A DNA stretch of 64,000 bases from Variovorax sp. (GTDB lineage: Bacteria; Pseudomonadota; Gammaproteobacteria; Burkholderiales; Burkholderiaceae_C): the NCBI GenBank assembly GCA_004210915.1, contig SEGS01000001.1, positions 1 through 64,000 on the forward strand, read 5' to 3'. The notes beneath the pieces are model-generated. The model searched no databases and was not told the origin of the DNA. It saw nothing but the letters and a program-made list of their open reading frames with translations. Numbering within the stretch: position 1 is the first letter of the stretch; each line of letters opens with the position of its first letter. Of the stretch, positions 28,185 through 41,400 are shown piece after piece. Both the position numbers and the translations under genes were made by a program.

Positions 28185-30315
28185 ACAACCCGTCACCACC
28201 GCGCCGAAGCCCAAGGCAAAGCCGCGGCGTGCCGCAGAGGTCGCCGTCGCCGCGCCGGAGAACGCACAAGAGAACACCGCGCCAGTGCCACCGTCGCCGG
28301 CAGTCGAAGGCGACGGCCGCATTCGCGCCGTGATCGATGCGGTGCTGCCTGTCGTCGACGGCGGTCGCTTCGCGGTCAAGTGCGTGGTGGGTGAACCCTT
28401 CCAGGTCACCGCGCACTGCCTGACCGACGGCCACGACGCATTGCGCGTGATGCTGTGGTGGCGGCAGGATGGCCCCGACCAGACCGCTGCAGAGCGCGAG
28501 GTGCCGATGAAGGCGCTGCCGAACGACGTGTGGACCGGCGAGTTCACGCCACCGGCCATCGGGCGCTATGTCTACGGCGTCGTAGCCTGGGTCGACCCGT
28601 TCGAATCGTGGCGCCACGAGATGGTGCGTCGTGTCGATGCCGATGACATCCGCATCGCGTCGCAGGTCGGTGCGCTCGAAATCCGCGCTGCCGCAGCGCG
28701 CGCGGGCGATGGTCCTGAGGCCCAGATGCTGACCAACTGGGCCGACGAGCTGATCGCTGCAGCGCTCGACCCGCAGGCCAACGCCGACGCCTTGAAGGCC
28801 CGCGCCCTCGACGAAGTCATGGTCGGCATCGCGCAACGCTACCCCGATCGCCGGCTGGCGATTCGCCACCCTGTCGAGTTGCCGCTGGTGGTCGACCGTG
28901 CGCGCGCGCGCTTCAGCAGCTGGTATGAGCTCTTCCCGCGCTCGGCATCGCCCGAGCCCGGGCGTCATGGCACGTTCAAGGATGTCGAAGGCCGCCTGCC
29001 TGCGATCGCGGCCATGGGGTTCGACGTGCTGTACTTCCCGCCGATTCATCCGGTGGGCCGCATCCAGCGGAAGGGCCGCAACAACCAGCTCGTGACCGAA
29101 GAAGGCGATGTGGGCAGCCCCTGGGCCATCGGCGCCGCGGAAGGCGGACACAAGTCGATCCTGCCCGCGCTCGGGACGCCGGAAGACTTCCGGCACCTGG
29201 TCGCCGAAGCGCAGGGCCATGGCATCGAGATCGCGCTCGACATTGCTTTCCAGTGCGCGCCGGATCACCCTTACGTCAAGGCGCATCCGGAGTGGTTCCG
29301 ATGGCGGCCCGACGGGACGGTCCAGTACGCGGAAAACCCCCCGAAGAAGTACCAGGACATCTATCCCTTCAATTTTGAAAGCGACGACTGGCGCGCGTTG
29401 TGGGCCGAGCTCAAGAGCGTGCTCGACCACTGGATCGGCGAAGGCGTGCGCATCTTCCGCGTGGACAACCCGCACACCAAAGCCTTCCCGTTCTGGGAAT
29501 GGGCAATCACCGAGGTCAAGCGCGCGCACCCCGATGTGATCTTCCTGGCCGAAGCCTTCACCCGTCCGAAGGTGATGCACCGGCTGGCCAAGCTGGGCTT
29601 CACGCAGTCGTACACCTACTTCACGTGGCGCAACACAAAGAGTGAGCTCACCGAGTATTTCGAGGAACTGTCCGCCGGCCCCGGCGTGGACTATTTCCGG
29701 CCGAATGCCTGGCCGAACACGCCGGACATCCTGCACGAGCAGCTGCAAACCGGCGAACCTGCCGTGTACATGGCACGGCTCGTGCTCGCTGCAACCTTGT
29801 CATCGAACTACGGCATCTACGGCCCCACGTACGAATTGCTGGACCACCTGCCCCGCGGGCCGGGCAGCGAGGAATACCTGGACTCCGAGAAGTACCAGTT
29901 GCGCCATTGGAACCACGACGACCCTGGCAGCCTCGCGCCGTTCATCGCGCGGGTGAACCGCATTCGCCAGCAGAACGCCGCGCTGCACGACAACCGCAGC
30001 CTGCGCTTCCTGCCCATCGACAACGACCAGCTGCTGGCGTATGCGAAAGCGTCGCCCGATGGAAGCAACGTGGTCGTCACCGTGGTGAACCTCGATCCGC
30101 ACCAGCCGCAGACGGGGTGGGTCGGCATCGATCCCGCGTCCATCGGTGTCGAGCCTGGCCAGCCCTACCAGATGCACGACCTGCTGACCAACCAGCGCTT
30201 CGTGTGGCAAGGTGAATACAACTACATCCGGCTCGACCCGGCGGTGGTGCCTGCGCATGTATTCGTCGTCCGGCGCCGTGCCGCCGACGAGCGCGATTTC
30301 GACAACTTCCTGTGA
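28177..30315 (+). CDS. glgE: alpha-1,4-glucan:maltose-1-phosphate maltosyltransferase
   Basis: ARFSSWYELFPRS; VLYFPPIHPVGRIQRKGRNN; FRVDNPHTKAFPFWEW; EAFTRPKVMHRLAKLGFTQSYTYFTWRN. Confidence 0.94.
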   Translation: MAKQPVTTAPKPKAKPRRAAEVAVAAPENAQENTAPVPPSPAVEGDGRIRAVIDAVLPVVDGGRFAVKCVVGEPFQVTAHCLTDGHDALRVMLWWRQDGPDQTAAEREVPMKALPNDVWTGEFTPPAIGRYVYGVVAWVDPFESWRHEMVRRVDADDIRIASQVGALEIRAAAARAGDGPEAQMLTNWADELIAAALDPQANADALKARALDEVMVGIAQRYPDRRLAIRHPVELPLVVDRARARFSSWYELFPRSASPEPGRHGTFKDVEGRLPAIAAMGFDVLYFPPIHPVGRIQRKGRNNQLVTEEGDVGSPWAIGAAEGGHKSILPALGTPEDFRHLVAEAQGHGIEIALDIAFQCAPDHPYVKAHPEWFRWRPDGTVQYAENPPKKYQDIYPFNFESDDWRALWAELKSVLDHWIGEGVRIFRVDNPHTKAFPFWEWAITEVKRAHPDVIFLAEAFTRPKVMHRLAKLGFTQSYTYFTWRNTKSELTEYFEELSAGPGVDYFRPNAWPNTPDILHEQLQTGEPAVYMARLVLAATLSSNYGIYGPTYELLDHLPRGPGSEEYLDSEKYQLRHWNHDDPGSLAPFIARVNRIRQQNAALHDNRSLRFLPIDNDQLLAYAKASPDGSNVVVTVVNLDPHQPQTGWVGIDPASIGVEPGQPYQMHDLLTNQRFVWQGEYNYIRLDPAVVPAHVFVVRRRAADERDFDNFL

Positions 30316-30320
30316 GGGCG

Positions 30321-33300
30321 ATGCCCATGAATGTGCCTGTGCCTGCCCTGACGCTCGAAAACACCGAGATCGACAGCAGCGACGATCCGCTGTGGTACCG
30401 CGATGCAGTGATCTACCAACTCAACGTCAAGGCTTTCTTCGATACCAACGACGATGGCATGGGGGACTTCAAGGGCGTGACGGCCAAGCTGGACTACGTG
30501 AAGGACCTGGGGGTCAACACCATCTGGCTGATGCCCTTCTACCCGTCGCCGCTGCGCGATGATGGCTACGACATCGCCGAGTATGAGGACGTGCACCCGC
30601 AGTACGGCACGCTGGCCGACTTCAAGGAGATGCTGGACGAGGCGCACAAGCGCGGGCTGCGTGTGATCACCGAGCTGGTGATCAACCACACCTCGAACGA
30701 CCACCCGTGGTTCCAGCGCGCACGGAACGCGCCCGCCGGCTCGCCCGAACGCGACTTCTATGTGTGGAGCGACACCGACCAGATCTACCAGGGCACGCGG
30801 ATCATCTTCACCGACACGGAGACCTCGAACTGGACGTGGGACCCGGTTGCCAAGCAGTTCTTCTGGCATCGCTTCTTCAGCCACCAGCCCGACCTCAACT
30901 TCGACAACCCGGCGGTGCTCGAAGCGGTGCTCAAGACCATGCGCTTCTGGCTCGACCTGGGCGTCGACGGCTTCCGCCTGGATGCCATTCCGTACCTCGT
31001 CGAGCGTGACGGCACGAGCAACGAGAACCTGCCCGAGACGCACGCAGTAATCAAGAAGATCCGCGCGGTGATCGATGCCGAATACAAGAACCGCTTCCTC
31101 CTGGCTGAAGCCAACATGTGGCCCGAGGACGTGCGCGAATACTTCGGCGATGGCGACGAGTGCCACATGGCGTACCACTTCCCGCTGATGCCGCGCATGT
31201 ACATGGCCATCGCACAGGAAGACCGGCATCCGATCGTCGAGATCATGCAGCAGACGCCGGAGATTCCCGATGGCTGCCAGTGGGCCATCTTCCTGCGCAA
31301 CCACGATGAGCTGACGCTCGAGATGGTGACGAGCAAGGAGCGCGACTACATGTACAACATGTACGCCGCCGACATGCGCGCGCGCATCAACCTGGGCATC
31401 CGCCGCCGCCTCGCGCCGCTGATGGAGAATGACCCGGACCGCGTCAAGCTGATGAACGGCATGCTGCTGTCGATGCCCGGCTCGCCGATCATCTATTACG
31501 GCGACGAGATCGGCATGGGCGACAACGTTTTCGTGGGCGACCGCAACGGCGTGCGCACACCCATGCAATGGAACCCGGACCGCAACGCCGGCTTTTCACG
31601 CGCCGACCCGCAGCGGCTGTACCTCCAGCCGATCATGGACGCGATGTACGGCTATGAGGCGCTCAACGTCGAGGCCCAGGCGCGCGACAGCAGCTCGCTG
31701 CTCAACTGGACCAAGCGCATGCTCGCCGTGCGCAAGACCAGCCACGCTTTCGGGCGCGGCAAGCGCACCTTCCTCAAGCCCGGCAACCGCAAGATCCTCG
31801 CGTACCTGAGCGAATACGAGGGGGACACCATCCTCACCGTGTTCAACCTCTCGCGCGCGGCGCAGCCGGTCGAACTTGACCTCTCGGCCTTCAAGGGCCG
31901 CGTGCCGGTCGAGATGCTCGGGCGCGTGTCGTTCCCGCCAGTGGGCGAACTGCCCTACCTGCTGACCATGCCTTCGTACGGCTTCTACTGGTTTCGCCTG
32001 GCGACCGACGTCGAGATCCCGAGCTGGCACCAGGAAGGCGTCGCGCTGCAGGAGCGCCCGACGCTGGTGCTGTTCGATGGCTGGACCAGCTTCTTCCGCG
32101 ACCGCGTGATGCCCTGGCGCATCGGCATGGCCGAACGCATGCGCACCCAATTCGAGACCGACACGCTGCCGCGTCACATCGAAATCCAGCGCTGGTATGC
32201 CTCCAAGGGCACGCCGGTCGACCGCGCCCGCGTGGTCGACCACGCGGTCTGGGAGTCAGGCGAATCCAGCTGGATGCTGCCCGTGCTGCAACTCGACGGC
32301 CCGGCCGAAGAATCGAACTACTTCATGCCACTGGCACTGGCATGGGAAGACCGCGACGAGGAGCGCGTGCAGCGGCTCACGCCGGCAGCGCTCGCGAAAG
32401 TGCGACAGCAAGCCAACGTGGGCGTGATGGGTGACGCGTTCTACGACGAAGCCTTCGCGCGCGAAGTCGTGCTGGCCATCGGCGCCGGGCTCGAGCTGCC
32501 GACCGCACAGGGCAAGCTGCGCTTCCAGGCCACGGGCGCCTTCGGCGACCTGGCGCAACGCGTGCCCGAACTCGAGGTCAGCCGGCCGAGTGCGGCCAGC
32601 AGCAACACGGTGGTCACGCTCGGAGAGGCGCTGTTCCTCAAGGGCTACCGGCGCGTGCGCCCGGGCCTGAACCCCGAGCTGGAAATGGGCCGCTTCCTGA
32701 CCGAGGTTGCGAAGTTCCCCAACTGCGTGCCGGTGCTGGGCGCACTCGAATACTTCGGCAAAGACGGCCGGGTGCTCACGCTGGCGCTGGTGCAGTCGTA
32801 CGTTTCGAACCAGGGCGATGGCTGGGAGTACACGCTGGGCTACGTCGAGCGTTTCCTCGAGGAATGCCGGACCACCAGCGACGCGCCGTTGCCTGCGCTG
32901 GAGGCCCACGGCGGCTTCCTGGCGCTGGCCGCCACGCTGGGCGAGCGCACCGCGCAACTGCACCAGGCGCTCGCTTTGCGCAGCGGCGACGCGGCTTTCG
33001 ATCCCGAGCCGCTGGAGGCGGCCGACGTGACCGCCTTCCGCGAGCGTGCGACCCGCGAAGCCACCAACACGATGGCCCTGCTGCGTGCCAACCTGACGCA
33101 ACTGCCCGCCGCCGTGCAGGAAGACGCCGAGCGCTTGCTGCGGCAGCAGGACGCCCTGCTCGCCCGCATCTCGACACTCGACACCGCAGCGCCGGTGGGC
33201 TTGAAGACCCGCTATCACGGCGATTACCACCTGGGCCAGGTGCTGGTCAGCGGCAATGATTTCGTCATCATCGACTTCGAGGGTGAACCTGCGCGGACCT

Positions 33301-33659
33301 TTGACGAGCGGCGGGCCAAGAGCTCGGCGCTGCGCGATGTGGCGGGCATGTTGCGCTCGTTCAACTACGCGCGCTGGTCGGGCCTGCGCCGCGTGGCGCA
33401 GAGCGCGGAAGAGGTGGAGCGGCTCGAACCCGTCGCCCGCGAGTGGGAAGCGGCGACGCGCGATGCGTTTCTTGCGGCCTACCTCGACACCATGGCCGGC
33501 GGCGCGCAGGCCACCCCGGTGGACAAGAGCCTGCTCGATCTGTTCGAACTGGAAAAGGCGCTGTACGAACTGCGTTACGAACTCAACAACCGCGTCGACT
33601 GGGCGCAGGTTCCGCTGCAGGGCGTGCTGGCCCTGATCGCATCGACACCGGGCCGCTGA
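30321..33659 (+). CDS. treS: maltose alpha-D-glucosyltransferase (trehalose synthase) fused to maltokinase
   Basis: N-terminal GH13 (WYRDAVIYQLNVKAFFDTNDDGMGDFKG, DGFRLDAIPYL); C-terminal kinase-like HGDYHLGQVLV...IDFEGEP. Confidence 0.94.
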   Translation: MPMNVPVPALTLENTEIDSSDDPLWYRDAVIYQLNVKAFFDTNDDGMGDFKGVTAKLDYVKDLGVNTIWLMPFYPSPLRDDGYDIAEYEDVHPQYGTLADFKEMLDEAHKRGLRVITELVINHTSNDHPWFQRARNAPAGSPERDFYVWSDTDQIYQGTRIIFTDTETSNWTWDPVAKQFFWHRFFSHQPDLNFDNPAVLEAVLKTMRFWLDLGVDGFRLDAIPYLVERDGTSNENLPETHAVIKKIRAVIDAEYKNRFLLAEANMWPEDVREYFGDGDECHMAYHFPLMPRMYMAIAQEDRHPIVEIMQQTPEIPDGCQWAIFLRNHDELTLEMVTSKERDYMYNMYAADMRARINLGIRRRLAPLMENDPDRVKLMNGMLLSMPGSPIIYYGDEIGMGDNVFVGDRNGVRTPMQWNPDRNAGFSRADPQRLYLQPIMDAMYGYEALNVEAQARDSSSLLNWTKRMLAVRKTSHAFGRGKRTFLKPGNRKILAYLSEYEGDTILTVFNLSRAAQPVELDLSAFKGRVPVEMLGRVSFPPVGELPYLLTMPSYGFYWFRLATDVEIPSWHQEGVALQERPTLVLFDGWTSFFRDRVMPWRIGMAERMRTQFETDTLPRHIEIQRWYASKGTPVDRARVVDHAVWESGESSWMLPVLQLDGPAEESNYFMPLALAWEDRDEERVQRLTPAALAKVRQQANVGVMGDAFYDEAFAREVVLAIGAGLELPTAQGKLRFQATGAFGDLAQRVPELEVSRPSAASSNTVVTLGEALFLKGYRRVRPGLNPELEMGRFLTEVAKFPNCVPVLGALEYFGKDGRVLTLALVQSYVSNQGDGWEYTLGYVERFLEECRTTSDAPLPALEAHGGFLALAATLGERTAQLHQALALRSGDAAFDPEPLEAADVTAFRERATREATNTMALLRANLTQLPAAVQEDAERLLRQQDALLARISTLDTAAPVGLKTRYHGDYHLGQVLVSGNDFVIIDFEGEPARTFDERRAKSSALRDVAGMLRSFNYARWSGLRRVAQSAEEVERLEPVAREWEAATRDAFLAAYLDTMAGGAQATPVDKSLLDLFELEKALYELRYELNNRVDWAQVPLQGVLALIASTPGR

Positions 33660-33696
33660 CACCGCGCCGCCCTGCCCACCCCTCACGGAGAACCCC

Positions 33697-34407
33697 ATGG
33701 ACACATTCGCCATTCAGCTCGAGCCCGTCAGGGCCTTCCTCTTCCAGCTCGGCGCCTTCCTGCCGCGCCTGCTGGTCGCGGCCATCGTCGTCGTTGCGGG
33801 CTGGCTGCTCGCGAAGGTCGTGCGCCTCGTTATCACCAAGGCCCTGCGCGCCATCAACTTCAACGTGCTCACCGAGCGCTCGGGTCTCGACGGTTTCCTG
33901 CGCCAGGGCGGCGTCACGGGCGACACGACCAGCATCTTCGGGGTGCTGGCCTACTGGCTGGTCATCCTCGCGGCGCTGCTCATCGCGTTCAACGGGCTGG
34001 GGCTGACCTACATCACCGACCTCCTGGGGCGTGTGGTCTGGTTCGTGCCCAACGTGTTCGTCGCTCTGCTGGTGCTGGCCTTCGGCTCGTACTTCGCGCG
34101 CTTCGTGGGCGATGCGGTGCTGACCTACTGCCGCAACGTGAAGATGCGCGACGCCGCGTTGCTGGGCAAGCTCGCCCAGTACGCGGTGCTGGTGTTCGTG
34201 ATCCTCATCGCGCTGGACCAGATCAAGGTGGGCGGAGACATCGTGCGCCAGAGCTTCCTGATCATCCTGGCCGGCGTCGTCTTTGCCCTGGCGCTCGCCT
34301 TCGGGCTCGCCGGCAAGGGCTGGGCCGCCGAGCAGATCGAACACTGGTGGCCGCGGCAGAAGAAGGATGAGACCCGCCTGCCGCCCATCGACAAGTTTCC
34401 ACGCTGA
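33697..34407 (+). CDS. TM-helix / mechanosensitive-channel-like membrane protein
   Basis: Repeated hydrophobic segments and FGLAGKGWAAEQIEHWW end. Confidence 0.75.
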   Translation: MDTFAIQLEPVRAFLFQLGAFLPRLLVAAIVVVAGWLLAKVVRLVITKALRAINFNVLTERSGLDGFLRQGGVTGDTTSIFGVLAYWLVILAALLIAFNGLGLTYITDLLGRVVWFVPNVFVALLVLAFGSYFARFVGDAVLTYCRNVKMRDAALLGKLAQYAVLVFVILIALDQIKVGGDIVRQSFLIILAGVVFALALAFGLAGKGWAAEQIEHWWPRQKKDETRLPPIDKFPR

Positions 34408-34458
34408 ACCCGGGATCGCATTGATCCCCTTCCCCTGCAGAGAGCCCTTGGGCGAGTC

Positions 34459-36617
<2,159 letters not shown>

Positions 36618-36621
<4 letters not shown>

Positions 36622-38456
36622 AGCGCGCGCACACCATGCCTTTCGGCACGCGGATGCTCGATGGCGGCGGCGTCGGCTTTCGCCTCTGGGCGCCCGGCAT
36701 CGACAAACTCACGCTCGAACTGGGCGCACCGGGCGGCGCCACGTCGCACCCCATGGTCCGCGACGCCGCCGGCTGGCACGCCGTGGACCTGCAAGCGGCG
36801 CGCGCCGGCGACGACTACCGTTTCGGCTTGCCCGATGGGCTGGCCGTGCCCGATCCGGCGTCCCGCTTCAACCCGGCCGATGTGCACGGTCCGAGCCGCG
36901 TGGTCGACCCGGACGCCTACGACTGGCAGGACGCCGGCTGGACCGGCCGACCGTGGGAAGAGGCAGTGATCTATGAACTCCACGTCGGCACGTTCACGCC
37001 CGAAGGCAGCTTTTCCGCCGCCCGGGAGCGCTTGCCTGCGCTGGCCCGCATGGGCATCACTGTCGTGGAGCTGATGCCGCTGGCCGACTTCCCCGGCGCC
37101 CGGAACTGGGGCTACGACGGCGTGCTGCAATTCGCACCCGATGCGAGCTATGGCGCACCCGACGAGCTCAAGGCGCTGGTCGATGCCGCGCACGGCTTGG
37201 GCATGATGGTGCTGCTGGATGTGGTCTACAACCACTTCGGCCCCGAAGGCAATTACCTGCACGCGTTCTGCCCCGAGTTCTTCAACCCGGCCCACCAGAC
37301 GCCCTGGGGCGCCGCCATCAACTACGACGGCGCGAACGCGCGGCCGGTGCGCGACTTCTTCGTGCACAACGCGCTCTACTGGGTCGAGGAATTCCGCTTC
37401 GACGGCCTTCGCATGGATGCCATCCATGCCATCTGCGACGAATCGCCGGTGCACATCGTGCGGGAGATCTGCAGCGCGCTGCGCGAAGGACCGGGGCGCG
37501 AACGGCACTTGCACATCGTGCTCGAGAACGAGCACAACCAGGCCTCGATGCTGGCGCGCGATGCGGCTGGCGCCCCCCGCGTCGCCACGGCGCAATGGAA
37601 CGACGACATGCACCATGCCGTGCACGTGCTGACCAGTGGCGACACCGACGGCTACTACATCGATTACGCCGAAGCGCCGGTGGCCCATTTGGGTCGGGCG
37701 CTGGCGGAAGGCTTTGCGTACCAGGGCGAGGCTTCGACCTTCAAGCATGGCGAGACGCGCGGCGAGCCCAGCGGCCACCTGCCGCTCGGCGCCTTCGTTT
37801 CCTTTCTGCAGACGCACGACCAGGTCGGCAACCGCGCGTTCGGCGAGCGGATCACGGCCCTGGGCGATCCGGTGCTGCTGCGCGCCGCTTACGCGTGCGT
37901 GCTGCTGTCGCCGCATGCGCCGATGCTGTTCATGGGCGAGGAGTACGCGGCTTCGACGCCGTTCCAGTTCTTCTGCGACTTCGGGCCGGAACTGGCAGCG
38001 GCGGTCTCCGAAGGGCGCCGGCTCGAGTTCGGCCGCTTCACTGCGTTCACCGACGAGGCAGCGCGGGCACGCATTCCCGATCCGAACGCCGAGCCGACCT
38101 TCATGGCGTCCAAGCTCGACTGGGCCGAGCGCGACGCGTCGCCGCACCGCGAGTGGCTGACGTACATCAGCGGGCTGCTCGCAGTCCGCAACGAGCGGCT
38201 CGCGCCGCACCTCGCGGGCGCGCATGGTGGCGGCCAGTTCGAATGCCTGGAGGGCCAGACCCTGCGCGTGCAGTGGCCGCTCGCCGGACACGCGCTGTAT
38301 CTGGTTGCGCACTTTGGCGACGCCATGGCCGAAAACGTGCTGGCGCTGCCCGGCGAGGTGCTTCACACCCAAGGCGTGAGCGCCGGTCCCGGGGGCACCC
38401 TTTGTCTTGAACGCGGCGCCGTGCAGGTGACGCTGGAGGAGTCCCGTCTTGGCTGA
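36618..38456 (+). CDS. treZ: malto-oligosyltrehalose trehalohydrolase
   Basis: YELHVGTFTPEGSFSAA; DVVYNHFGPEGNYL; FLQTHDQVGNRAFGERI. Confidence 0.93.
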
Positions 38457-41400
38457 TCAATGGAACGATGGCGACGCGGAGGCGCTGGGCCGCCTCTGCA
38501 CGCATTTCGGCATCGCGCCGCACTATCACGACATCTGGGGCACGCGCCATCCGGTGGCACGCAGCAACCTGGTGCGGCTCCTGGCCGAGTTCGGCGTCAA
38601 TGCCGGCGAAGCGGAATCGCCCTCGGCCCTGCTCGACAGCTGCCACCGTGCCGACTGGGTGCGCGCGCTGCCGCCGGTCGTGGCGATCACGGCGTCGACG
38701 GCAGGCTGGTCGATCACGGTGCGCTTGCCGGCGGCGCTGCCAAAGGTGCGATGGCTTCTGACCGAAGAAGACGGCGTGGTGCACGAAGGCGAGATCGACC
38801 TGCATGCGGTCGCCGAGGTGGCCCGCATCGACCGCGACGGCACGCCATGGTCGGCACGCCAGGTCGCGCTGCCAATTGACCTGCCTGCCGGCTACCACCG
38901 GCTGCGGCTGGCGGGCCACGCTGGCGAGACGCTGGTCATCAGCGCGCCCGAACGTTGCTATCGCCCGCCGGCACTCGCCCGGGGCGAACGCATCTGGGGG
39001 CCGGCCGTACAGCTCTATTCGCTGCGTTCGCCGCGCAATTGGGGCATCGGTGACTTCACCGATCTGGCGCAACTGGTGGTGCAGGTCGCCGCCCGCGGCG
39101 CGCACATCGTCGGCCTCAACCCGCTGCACGCGATGTTCACGCACAACCCGGCGCACGCGAGCCCCTACAGCCCGTCGTCGCGGCGGCAGCTCAACGTGCT
39201 GTACATCGACGTCGAGGCGGTCACCGAGTTCCAGACCTCGGAGCCCGCCCAGCGCGTGGTCCGCTCTCCCGCCTTCCAGTCCCGGCTCGCCGGGCTGCGC
39301 GAAGGGGCGCTGGTCGACTATCCCGGCGTGGCCGCCGCGAAGTTCGAGGTGCTCGAACTCCTGCATGACGATTTCGTGCAGCGCCACCTGGCCGCCGACG
39401 GCCGGAGCGCACGGACGGCGCGCGGTCAGGCCTTCCTCGACTTCGTGGCCGAGCGGGGCGACGCGCTGCAACTGCATGCCTTGTTCGAGGCGCTGCAGGC
39501 ACACCTGCATGCCGAAGACCCGGCGGTGTGGGGCTGGCCCGCGTGGCCCGAGGCTTACCGCGATCCCGAAGGTGAAGCCGCCCGCGCCTTCGCCGCCTCG
39601 CACGCCCAGCGCGTGCGCTACCACTGCTACCTGCAATGGCTGGCCGCCGAACAGCTCGCGCGCGCCGGCGAGGCTTGCCGCGCGCTCGGCCTGGCGGTCG
39701 GGCTCTTTCTTGATCTCGCCGTGTCGGTCGACCGCGCCGGCTCCGACGTCTGGGGCGAGCGCGCCTCCTTCGCCGCCGGTGCCAGCGTGGGTGCGCCGCC
39801 CGACGAATTCAATCCCGCCGGGCAGAACTGGGGCCTGCCGCCGCTGCGCCCGGACGCCCTGCGCACGACGGGCTACCGGGTCTTCATCGACACGCTGCGC
39901 GCCAACATGCACGGCGCGGGGGCCTTGCGCATCGACCATGTGATGGGCCTCATGCGCCTGTTCTGGATTCCCGAGGGCGGCACGGCGCACGACGGTGCCT
40001 ATGTGCACTACGCGCTCGACGAGATGCTTGCGATCGTCGCGCTGGAGAGCCAGCGCCATCGCTGCATGGTGATCGGCGAGGATCTGGGGACAGTGGCCGA
40101 CGAGATGCGCGCCGCGCTCTCGCGCTCCGACGTGCTCTCGTACCGCCTCATGTATTTCGAGCGTGGCGAGCACCACGACTTCAAGCCCGCCGCCGACTAT
40201 CCGGCGGCCGCGCTGGTCGCCGTCAGCACGCACGACCTGGCGACGCTCGCGGGCTGGTGGTCGTCGCACGACCTGCGCCTTCGCCTGCAGCTGGGGCTGT
40301 TCCCGGCGATCGAAGTCTTCGAAAAGCAGCTGCTCGACCGCGCCGCGGAGCGCGTGCGCCTGCTACTTGCCGTGCAACGGACCGGCCTGCTCACGTCGGA
40401 CCAAGTGGCCGACGCCACCGCGCGCGAGACGCTGCCGCCGGACGCCGTGATCGCGATCCATGCCTTCCTCGCGGCCGCGCCTTCGACCTTGATGCTGGTG
40501 CAGATGGAAGACGTGGCCGGCGCGGTCGAGCAGGTCAACATGCCCGGCACCACCGATGCGCAGCCCAACTGGCGGCGCAAGCTGCCGATCGATCTCCAGG
40601 CGCTGGGCGCCAGCGCGCACTGGCAGGCGCTGGCCGAGCGCCTCCGTGCCGAGCGGCCCGGGACCACCGCCGCCCGCCAGGCACGCGACGCGCAGCCGCG
40701 CATCCCGCGCGCCACCTACCGGCTGCAGTTCCACAAGGACTTCGGCTTCGATGACGCCATTCGCACCCTGCCCTACCTCGCGCGGCTGGGCGTGAGCCAT
40801 GTGTACTGCTCGCCGATCCAGCGGGCGCGCGCGGGCAGCATGCATGGCTACGACGTGGTGGCACACGACGAAATCAACCCCGAGCTCGGCGGTGCCGAAG
40901 GTTTTGCGCGCTTCGTCGCGGCGCTCGCCGACAACGGGCTGGGCCAGCTGCTGGACATGGTGCCCAACCACATGGGCGTGCTCGGCGCCGACAACGCGTG
41001 GTGGATGGATGTGCTGGAAAACGGTGCCGCGTCCCTCTATGCCCAGCACTTCGACATCGACTGGCAGCCGCTCAACCCCGAGCTGACCGGCAAGGTGCTG
41101 CTGCCCGTGCTCGGCGGGCACTACGGCGACGTGCTAGACAACGGCGAGCTCGCGCTGCACTTCGAGGCAGCGTCCGGCAGCCTGGCGCTGCAGTACTTCG
41201 ATCACCGCTTCCCGCTCGCGCCCGAAAGCTACCCGCAGGTGCTACAGCCCGCGGCGGCGCGGCTGGACGATCTCGACCTGACGGCCGCGCTGGGCAGCAT
41301 CGCCACCGCCTTCGGCAACCTGCCGAGCCGCGACGCGGCTGCGGACGCACTGGACACCTCGTCCGCGCGCGCCGATCGCGCACGCGACAAGGACTTGCTG

